From Mycteria americana (lineage: Eukaryota > Chordata > Aves > Ciconiiformes > Ciconiidae), in the NCBI RefSeq assembly GCF_035582795.1, contig NC_134367.1, forward strand, positions 4,094,501 through 4,158,500: 64,000 bases of DNA, written 5' to 3'. This document shows positions 56,301 through 64,000 of this stretch, piece after piece. The position numbers were made by a program, and so were the translations under genes. The notes below the pieces were generated by a model. It saw only the letters and a list, made by a program, of their open reading frames with translations. It did not search any database and had not been told where the DNA came from. The first letter of the stretch is position 1; each line of letters begins with the position of its first letter.

Positions 56301-58682
56301 TTAATATCTTTCCTGCTGGCTGGAGCTTCCCTCAGTCCTGGGAAGGATCAGTCTGACACCAAGGAGAGGTCATACGCCTTGGGGTCTTGCTGGCCCAGCC
56401 AACATCCTTGCAGAAGATCTCTCCATTTGTATGTACACCCACATGAATTAAGAGATGCGTTTTCAGGAAGAGTGTTTTCGGATCTTACCCAAGGAATTTA
56501 GGACTGTCTCTACTGGGCCAGGAGGCTGTAGGTCTGACACAACTGCTTTGCCGACACATTCCTCCAAAAACCCATTTTTTTCCTCTCCTTCTTTCATAGA
56601 GTAGGGGAGCATGGGGGGGGGTGAAGGATGGAGTGGGTGGGCGTTCATGCCCATGCACCTCCCCTCCTTCCCCCGTCCTCCCCATCACCCTCCCCAGCCT
56701 CTTCCCCTCTTCTCAGCAACGATAAGCTTGCCAATGGAAAAAATGTTGTCACACATATCTCACTTCCAGTGTGTGGGAGTCGCTGATAGCAGCACGAAGA
56801 TCTGGACAATAAAGCCTCCTGACAGCTTTCGTGTCCATCCCAGTCGCAGGGACCTGGTCCTGGAGGAAGGGCTGAGCGCTTGCAGGGCTTGGGGAAGGGT
56901 CCTGCAAGCGGTGGCCCTGGGGAGGAGGATGGAGAGGGGAAAGGGGTCCTTTACCCTCCTTTATCTGGGATGCAAAGCCTTTCCCCTGCACTTTGCCCAA
57001 ATGCAGCATTGCCTCTCATCCCTGGGGCGTCTCCAAACCAAGAGCCACAAGCTTTTGGCTGCAGGTGGCTTTGCCGGCGTGCTGGGGAGCAGCACGGCAG
57101 CTGCTCGCCGCCCTGTTTGTTTTGGAGCATCCCCACCGGCCAGCGCTCCCTCCCCGGGGAGAGGGGGGCTGCGTTGCTCCAGCACTGCTGTTCTTCCACG
57201 TGGGGCTGCCGAAAGAGCCCAGAGCACCTTGCCAGGAGGGTGAAGTCATTTATTTACCTCTAGGAAAAAAATGTACTTTATTACACAGCCTCAGTTAGGG
57301 CTGACCGACTGCCAGGCTTTCGCTCTGACGTGGACAGCCGAGGTCAGCACAGGGCAGTCCCAGTGGCTGCATCTTTTCTTAGTCCCCTTGTAGGGGCGTA
57401 CAAACAATTTATTCGTGTAAAAAAAGTGCCAAGGTTTTGCTGGCAGAGGTTCATTTGACCGACAGAAGTGTCTCCGTGGTGGCGGGTCACCCTGGGCTCC
57501 CTTCGCCATCAACAGAGATAAGAAAACCCTTGTAAGACATAATTTCTTGCTGCACAGAGCCTGTTCCTCTGGTTCTCAAGGGAGCCGTGGAGGCCAAGGA
57601 GATGGAGACCTTTGCTTTGTAGATGTTCAAATCCCTTACCCAACGCAAAGGCTTGGCTCTGCCTGCGATGAGAGTGGCTCTTCTGAAAGAGGGCTTAGGC
57701 GTGAAAGAGTCCCTGAAGGTGACCCTGATTTTATAGCACTCCTAGTTTTTTGGTATCTATCTTCTCACTGTAATTACAAAAAATGAGAATGATTTTCACA
57801 GAAAATCTTATTTTTTCCAAGTGAAAAAAATCAATTTTATGAATTTTCCAGCTGGAAAGAGAACCACTCAGTGTTTACATCTCTGCCCCATGCTTCAGGG
57901 GCTGTAGTTCCTCTCCCCAAAGTCTCCATTTTCCTCTAGAGCACTGATCTCCAAAGTGGGGTGTAAGCAGGACAAGCCATTGGGGTGGGGGGAGAAAATA
58001 TTGTTTGTACCATTCATAAATAATATAAAATAAATTAAAAATATTAAAAGACCACTGCTGCAGGGAGCCATCTCTCTCCTTGGGCTGCAGCTCCTGTGCC
58101 CCACAAGGCTTTTCCCTCCCAAGGGCTGTGTTGTAGGAGATAGGAAGCACAGTTGTTTCTGGGTTTAGCCAAAAATATTTCATTCTTTTCTGATCAAACC
58201 GTGTTTCTGGGAGAGAAGAAAACAGGGGGTGGCATTAGGGGTTATTGCTGTTTTATGGAGAATTAAGGTTTTCCATTCAAAGTTGGGGAAGAACTGCCAA
58301 AAACGTTCAGAGGAGGACCCGATGCTCCATCTCAAAACCATTTCCATGGTAAATTTGTAGCCAACCCTGCTTGATATCACACCCGACCCCGAGCTTTGGG
58401 TAAGGGGCAGACGGATTCACCTCCCTCCCTCTGCCCTGGCCTCCTCCTTTGATGGCAAGGGGGGGGGGTGTCTTTTAACCCTTTGCAAACAGTCCCGCAG
58501 GATTTTCCAGGTTACCTGCCTGGGATGCGAGAGGTTAAACTCTCCCAGGCCTTAGCAGGAGCAAAGCTGGGCGACAGCATCGCCCTTGGCTCCGGCTGGG
58601 CTGCAGCACAGAGGCACTTTCTTCTCCGCGGCGGCTGATAGCTGGCTCCATCCTGCTGGGAGCAATTTCCCTCTGCAGCGAG

Positions 58683-58712
58683 CGCACACACGCGTGCACA
58701 CACACACACATA
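58683..58712 (+). repeat. Short CA-rich microsatellite
   Basis: Interrupted CA run ('gcgcacacacgcgtgcacac', 'acacacacacatacccatg'). Confidence 0.8.
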
Positions 58713-59029
58713 CCCATGTGCGCACCCAGGCACGCGTGCTTCTCACAAGGCTCACGTTCAGGGGCTCCCCACCTCCTTTCCCTTGCAACCGCGGCAGCCC
58801 GTCCCCGAGATGTCATCCTGCCCCTGATAAGGCGCAGAGGCCGCTGCGAAAGGAAGGCTCCCCGTTGCTCCCGGCGCCAGGCTGGGTAGAGGCAGACATG
58901 TCTAAGCCTTGCCTCCTCCAGCAGCGGCCAAAACCAGATGACATCACCCCCTCATCCCCCGTTCCCCCCCCCCAGCATCCCTATCAGCCCCAAGGAGAGG
59001 CGTGTGCATGGAAGAGCGAGGAGGAAGAG

Positions 59030-59430
59030 GGAAGGCGGGGGGGGGGAGGAGGTCAGGGAAAAGGAGGGAAGACGAAGACTGGAGCTGGAAGTTGGTTACT
59101 TTGGCAAAAAGACAAAGTTCTGCAAAACTTCACCGGCTAGACTTCAAAAAGGTGGAAAAACTGGAGGCTCGTTTCTGGCAGGTCTTGTTATCAAGGGGAG
59201 CCTTATCTGCTCGATGGGACTGATGGCTCGAGCGAGCCGGAGTGGCTGCTAACCTCTGGCTGAGCTTTCCGAGGCCCCCGAGGAGCCGGACCGTCACTCA
59301 ACGGAGAGGAGCAGCATCCCGGAGAGGGGACTGCGTGAAGGCACTGCCGCCGTGTTTGCAGCCTGCGGAGCGAGAGGAGCAAGGACGGGGGTAGCCCCAG
59401 CCTGGGAGCGTATGGGAGCCCAGTCCCTCG
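59030..59430. promoter_or_regulatory. CpG-richer block with clustered GATA motifs, function unknown
   Basis: Local rise in GC and CpG relative to the flanking spacer ('gagcgagccggagtggc', 'gaggagccggaccgtcactc', 'cactgccgccgtgtttgcag'). TTATC/CTTATC (GATA) motifs occur at about 59187 and 59201, with further GATA motifs at about 58637 and 58826. It could be an enhancer or the promoter of an untranslated transcript. No TSS evidence is available. Confidence 0.25.
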
Positions 59431-60253
59431 CTGGCTCAGTTCACGGTGGTAGAAGGAGTGGGGGAACCTCTCCCTGCTCAGAGTCAGAGAGAGATTGGAC
59501 AGATCTCCACTGGGTGTCAACCGGCACAGTTGAGTCACTGGTTTTACTGGTTTCCCTCTGTTTGCTCCAGGACAAGACTGGTCCCTCTGGGGTACATACT
59601 GCAGTGGGTTTAGGTTAAAGCCAGGTGTGTAACTGGGGGATTTGCAGTTTAAGGAAGCTTTTGGGTGGGAATTTTGGCCACGTCCTTGCTTGCATGTCCC
59701 AGATACCACGCTGGGTGTTTTCCAGAGATGAACCTTCCAGCTTTTCTCTTGAGAAGACTTTCATATCCCTTCATGCCCTCTCTCTCCTCGTGCCTACAGG
59801 ACATCTCTGTTCTTGCTCACATCACATCACCTCCTTTCCTAGGTGAGGATCTGCTCCTGGAGTCCTGCTCCAGAGCACATTGTGGTGGGCAATTCCCCTT
59901 CCTTCTTAGCACTACAGTCGACAACATTTACTCCCTGGTGAGTAGCTGCCGTAAATGAACTTGGCCTTGGCCCATTCCCACTTATAATTCCACCCAATAG
60001 ATCAGCATATGCAGGAAATAAGGCAGTGATGCTCCTCGTGATGTTGGGATATGGCCTGAAATACAAGAGTTTATTCTCTTTCACCTTCCAGAACACTTTG
60101 CATGGGTGAGGCGTGGGTGAAACTGTCCTCAGGCTTTTGGTCTCTGCCAGCTGGTCCAGACACAACCCTGGCATGGCTCAGGGGGCAGCACAGGCCAGAT
60201 GGTCTTCCTACCAGGCAGTTTCCATGCAGGCACCAAGTGTAGGGGGGAGAAAC

Positions 60254-60741
60254 CTTTTCCTTTCCTTTCCTTTCCTTTCCTTTCCTTTCCTTTCCTTTCC
60301 TTTCCTTTCCTTTCCTTTCCTTTCCTTTCCTTTCCTTTCCTTTCCTTTCCTTTCCTTTCCTTTCCTTTCCTTTCCTTTCCTTTCCTTTCCTTTCCTTTCC
60401 TTTCCTTTCCTTTCCTTTCCTTTCCTTTCCTTTCCTTTCCTTTCCTTTCCTTTCCTTTCCTTTCCTTTCCTTTCCTTTCCTTTCCTTTCCTTTCCTTTCC
60501 TTTCCTTTCCTTTCCTTTCCTTTCCTTTCCTTTCCTTTCCTTTCCTTTCCTTTCCTTTCCTTTCCTTTCCTTTCCTTCCCTTCCCTTCCCTTCCCTTCCC
60601 TTTCCTTTCCTTCCCTTCCCTTCCCTTCCCTTCCCTTCCCTTCCCTTCCCTTCCCTTCCCTTCCCTTCCCTTCCCTTCCCTTCCCTTCCCTTCCCTTCCC
60701 TTCCCTTCCCTTCCCTTCCCTTCCCTTCCCTTCCCTTCCCT
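60254..60741 (+). repeat. Pentanucleotide array (TTTCC)n followed by (TTCCC)n
   Basis: About 64 nearly perfect TTTCC units (60256-60575), about five TTCCC, two TTTCC, then about 26 TTCCC to 60740. On the other strand this is AAAGG/AAGGG-type. Very long open frames through it (up to 254 codons) reflect only the repeat. Confidence 0.98.
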
Positions 60742-61769
60742 ACAAGGCAGCTGAGACTGAATTTCTGATTTTCTCCTCCTTGCACATCCCCTCTCCTTAC
60801 CGAACCAGCCGCTGCTCAGTGCTGTGCCAGCACCTGGGGTGACAGTGAGGGTTGTGCACGGTGACATGTGTCCCAAATCTCCCTTTTGGGGGGTGCCTGG
60901 GGTAGCAGGGTTTGGAGGGATGCTCCCCAGCCAGGTTTGCTCGCTCTGATATCTCCTTCTCTTCCTCCACATGCAAGTTCATCATTTCCTCTCTGGCAAG
61001 AATTTTCTTCCTTTTTTCTCCACTAAGAAAACAGCATTTTTTCAGCTATTTTATGCCCACCCCTAAAGCATGTACTTCCTACGTGTCAGCATTCAGGGCC
61101 CATCCAAAGTCAGGTCAGTTGCTTCGGTCCTCTTCTCCTGCCCCCAGACCCACAACCACTCTCAGCCTGGTGTATCTCTTGCCAGCAAATAGCAGTGAGG
61201 CCAGAAAAGCTCCCTTTGCTTTTATCATCAGCCTTATGAGCAGTTTATCTTTTTATTTAAACCTTGCACTATGCAAGTAAGATTTCACATGAGAATCGCT
61301 CCATGCAGAAGTGGGGCAGATGCAAAGCCCACCACATTCGTGTGACCACCTGGTAAATCGTTTTGGCCATGGGAGTGGGATTTCTCCATCTCACCCACCT
61401 TTACCTCATCTCAGAGGTGAATAACCTGAGCCATCTGCCCAGGTTCACCTTGTTGTTGTTATGGGGAGGAAGAGGCACTTCTGGAGGGCAAATCATACCT
61501 CTGTCTTGGATCCATCCCCTCGAAGAGGATGGGTCCTGCTATGATCTCCTCTGTAGATGGATAGAGCAAGAGGTAGAGGTTGATAAAGGCTGTGACAGAG
61601 ACAGAGATAGAGGTATGGGCTAGAAGAGAGGCTTCATAACTGCTTGGACAAGCCCAGCAGATTCCTCTCTTGCTGCCACCCTGGAAAGGCACAGTCATCT
61701 CCTTGGTCCTGTGCCACATCTGCCCGCCTTGTGCAGATGTTTTGGGTACCCCGGTTCATCTCAAGTGGC

Positions 61770-61812
61770 TCTAAATGTGGGCAAGTACCTCTAAATGTGG
61801 GCAAGTACCTCA
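61770..61812 (+). repeat. Perfect 21-bp tandem duplication
   Basis: 'ctctaaatgtgggcaagtac' is repeated head to tail with a single-base spacer, a recent local duplication in the AvBD13 downstream flank. Confidence 0.9.
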
Positions 61813-62032
61813 AACCCCAAGTGTTAGGCAGAATGGTCCATCTCAGAGGGAAACACAGCTTCACTCTGGACCCAAAAGGGTATGTAAAACCAACAGGTTT
61901 ATTGGTGATGGACAAACTGAGCTGCAGGTGTAGGCACGGAGGTGTCCGAGAGCAGATCCTACATGCAGCTGTGGTTGCAGGGTCACCGGGCTGGTCCCTA
62001 GGGTGCCGGGGTCCGTCCCAGCGTGGCCGCTG

Positions 62033-63399
62033 TCATCGGCAGCAGCGCAGGTGGCCGTTGCCGCAGCTCCCTTCCCAGCGCTCCATGTGGAAGCAAAGCC
62101 TCCGGCAGTGGCCGTGGTTGCTTCTGCACTGCCGGCTGTCCGAAAGGCCTCTTGCTGCAGGGGAAAAAGAGACGGGAGACCTTCTTAGGGGACTTGGGAA
62201 CCCACCCGGAGCCCGGCTGGTGTCACTGGCTGAGCAATGAAATGGTTGCAGTTGGCAACAGGGAAATTCAGCTGGCTTCGTGGTGAAGGTCAGATGTGCT
62301 TGGAAGGAGCACCTCCCTCCAGCAAGCACTGGGAGTCTCTCAACAAGTATCCTAGGCAAGACAGCCAGCTTTGGTTGAGTTAGGTTAGCTGAGTTGGGTT
62401 AGGTGAGTTAGGTGAGGTGGATCCCTCGGGCAACATCAAAAGTCAGAAAGTGTCTTTTTGGAACAGGTGTTTTATCTATTGGTTTGTTTTATCTATTGGG
62501 GTTTTTTATGATTGTTGGTTTCTTGGTGTTTCGGGGTTTTTTGTTCGTTTGTTTGTTTTAAATCTTCCTGGTTTGATAAAAAGGGTATGTTCTGCTTCTC
62601 TGTACACACAGCAGGAACACCAAGTTTGGGGTTTCTGGGGGAATACACCAGTTGGTATCCACCATCAGGGGAGTGGGCAAAACCTCTCTCCTCCCTTCAT
62701 CCTTAGGACTTAAGTTAACTAAATGAGAGCATGAACAGGCTAAGCAAGTAAATCTCCTCTTCTTGGTTATCAGATTTGTTTTCTGTGAAAGTTATACCAC
62801 CATAGTCCTAGTAACACCATAGTGACCTTACAGCTGAATGAAACCTGAATTCCTAACACATATATGCAAGCAACCAGTGAAAAAGCCCAGCCAGGGAAGA
62901 CTTTTCTATGAAGACAGAATCCCAGATGAAAACAGACAGACAAAAAAAATAAACTAGCAGTCTTTCCCCCCACTTTTTTCCCCTGAAAGATGCTTTTTGA
63001 TTTCCTGGGTTTTCTTCTTGTTTTGTGGAGGATGAGGCTTGTGTCCTGGTCAGGAGCAGAGCTCAGGCTCCTGGCTTAGGCTCAGCATTTCTGGGTGGGT
63101 TTTGAGGGAAGAGAGAGGAGAGGACATACAGTCTATGAACCTGGGACACCTGCATCCAGGAGCTTCATGGAGACCATTTCAGAAGAAATTTGTTCCTTGG
63201 AAGCAAGAGTCAGGTCAGCCTCAACTTGACTTGGTTTGACTTGAGGGCCCTGTCTTGTCCTTTTCTACCTCAAGGTAAGAACCCGACTTTTCTCTCTCCA
63301 CAGTCCTGCAGAAACCCCTGGGAGTATTTTGTCCTTACCGGGAATGTCCTGGAGGAGGAGAATGACAATGACTGCAAAGAGCAGCTGGAGGATCCGCAT
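62033..63399 (-). CDS. AvBD13: AvBD13, avian beta-defensin 13 precursor (2 coding exons)
   Basis: Secreted cationic antimicrobial peptide of innate immunity. The signal exon is 63399-63339 (MRILQLLFAVIVILLLQDIP plus one base, donor GTAAGG). The mature exon is 62154-62033, after a pyrimidine-rich acceptor. Total 183 nt, 60 aa. The mature part GLSDSRQCRSNHGHCRR.. matches chicken AvBD13 closely. Cysteines follow C-x6-C-x3-C-x9-C-x6-CC, the full beta-defensin pattern. The reading frame stops one codon after the CC pair (CCR-stop), so it lacks the C-terminal extension reported for the chicken protein, and no further coding exon is needed. The ATG lies three bases after an AG (63403-63402), the usual AvBD acceptor before the signal exon, so a noncoding leader exon may exist upstream. 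It is probably the CTSB-proximal member of the bird defensin cluster. Confidence 0.95.
62155..63338 (-). other. AvBD13 intron between signal and mature exons
   Basis: About 1.18 kb, GT..AG. It contains a short G/T-rich patch at 62360-62420 (repeated 'gttaggt', 'gagttaggt') and T/G-rich sequence at 62510-62560. No coding content was recognised. Confidence 0.8.
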
Positions 63400-63469
63400 A
63401 GCTGAATGTGGGTGGGGGTTCCACCACGAGGAGGAGTGAAGGGCTGTGAAGAGATGGAGAAGAGGGAAA

Positions 63470-63486
63470 CCTGGATTTATAGTGCC
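63470..63486 (-). promoter_or_regulatory. Candidate TATA box upstream of AvBD13
   Basis: The minus strand reads CACTATAAATCC, about 75-80 bp upstream of the start codon. If used, transcription would start near 63.45 kb and run straight into the ATG without a leader intron. The alternative is a separate leader exon further up using the AG at 63403-63402. Confidence 0.4.
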
Positions 63487-63605
63487 GGGGGGTTGTGTAA
63501 CGTTCCTGGAGTGGAGGGAACTTTGTCAATCTCAGATGCATTTCAACATGACAGCAAACAGTTGCACTGGGATGTGCCCACTCTTGGACACACCATGTTA
63601 CAGAA

Positions 63606-63730
63606 GAAAAAAAAAAAAAAAAAAGGGAAAAAACAAAAAGAAAAAAGAAAGAAAAAAAAAGATAAAAAAGAAAAAAAAAAGAAAAAAGAAAGAAAAAAAA
63701 GATAAAAAAGAAAAAAAAGGAAAAAAACAG
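63606..63730 (+). repeat. A-rich / AAAG-rich simple sequence upstream of AvBD13
   Basis: An A-run of about 16 followed by roughly 100 bp of A with interspersed G and occasional T (for example 'gaaaaaagaaagaaaaaaaa', 'agataaaaaagaaaaaaaa'). It could be a degraded poly(A) tail, but I see no adjoining retroposon body. Confidence 0.9.
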
Positions 63731-64000
63731 GCACGGTTTTGTCAACAAATTGCACTGAGCACTGGGGAGTCTGCTACTGCTTGCTGCTGGAGACAGGACG
63801 TTGGGGCTGACCCAGTCTGGCTCTTCTTCTGTTTGTAGGCTTGAGCATGTGATGTTAAAATCCTGTCCAAGTGTTTGCAGTATCAAAGTTTGGGGTTTTT
63901 TTATTTCCAGCTCCCAGCCTCTGTGTTTAGCACTGACACAGTCAAGCATGAAAAAATCCAGAGTCTCCTCCTCAGCACTCCCCAACACACAAAGCTGGCT

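Larger units (their letters stand above)
39600..62032. other. Gene-poor spacer between the CTSB promoter and AvBD13
   Basis: About 22 kb without a recognisable gene. I looked for six-cysteine defensin exons (C-x4-8-C-x3-5-C-x9-13-C-x4-7-CC) among the open frames on both strands and saw none except AvBD13. The spacer contains CR1 copies, MIR-like scraps, minisatellites and one unassigned Lys/Glu-rich open segment near 49.8 kb. A distal regulatory role is possible but unproven. Confidence 0.5.

Noticed and set aside
60113-60985. Open frames of 189-254 codons on both strands
   Set aside because: They are translations of the TTTCC/TTCCC array (repeating Phe-Leu-Ser-Phe-Pro or Lys-Glu-Arg-Lys-Gly).
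39600-62032. Additional defensin genes such as AvBD14 or AvBD12 in the spacer
   Set aside because: I found no open frame with the beta-defensin cysteine spacing or a MRIL-type signal exon. A short exon could still be missed by eye.
63606-63730. A-rich tract as the poly(A) tail of a processed pseudogene
   Set aside because: No gene-like body or target duplication is visible on either side, so I list it only as simple sequence.
1-64000. Bacterial-type features (operons, CRISPR arrays, ribosome binding sites) and tRNA/rRNA genes
   Set aside because: The sequence is vertebrate nuclear DNA. The tandem arrays have no spacer-repeat structure, and I saw no convincing tRNA or rRNA signature.

Overview
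This window is nuclear DNA from a bird. The evidence is a set of avian CR1 LINE tails ending in ATTCTATG-type octamers, an avian ERVL-like solo LTR, compact vertebrate-type genes with GT..AG introns, and the gene order NEIL2 - FDFT1 - CTSB - avian beta-defensin. That order is known from the bird defensin locus and corresponds to human 8p23.1. I cannot name the species.

Layout: (1) 1-3.9 kb holds no recognisable exon, only old CR1 scraps; it is probably NEIL2 upstream or first-intron sequence. (2) 3.94-7.95 kb, plus strand: NEIL2, four coding exons, 327 aa, all catalytic and zinc-finger residues intact. (3) 9.5-10.9 kb is a CpG island with three CCAAT boxes, the FDFT1 promoter. (4) 10.0-24.0 kb, plus strand: FDFT1 (squalene synthase), eight coding exons, 418 aa (423 from an upstream in-frame ATG). 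Its introns carry a 44-bp minisatellite, CR1 copies, a solo LTR nested in a CR1, and a segment duplicated on both sides of exon 4. (5) 27.4-32.4 kb, minus strand: CTSB (cathepsin B), nine coding exons, 340 aa, with a probable noncoding first exon and CpG-island promoter near 38.15-38.25 kb. FDFT1 and CTSB are tail to tail. (6) 38.2-39.5 kb: a large CT-rich minisatellite with higher-order structure, just beyond the CTSB promoter. (7) 39.6-62.0 kb: gene-poor, with two nearly identical CR1 copies, ancient MIR/CORE-SINE-like scraps, a minisatellite born from CR1 sequence, a roughly 490-bp TTTCC/TTCCC array, and one short Lys/Glu-rich open segment near 49.8 kb that could be an unrecognised exon. 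(8) 62.0-63.4 kb, minus strand: avian beta-defensin 13 (AvBD13), signal-peptide exon plus six-cysteine exon, 60 aa. It is probably the CTSB-proximal member of the defensin cluster continuing past the window end.

The genes do not form one pathway. NEIL2 is a base-excision-repair glycosylase, FDFT1 commits farnesyl diphosphate to sterols, CTSB is a lysosomal cysteine protease, and AvBD13 is a secreted antimicrobial peptide. All four reconstructions close in frame across every intron and match family length. No previously undescribed system is evident. The items most worth a second look are the candidate exon at 49.8 kb, the possible alternative FDFT1 N-terminus, the long flanking duplications around a CR1 in CTSB intron 1, and the tandem arrays.
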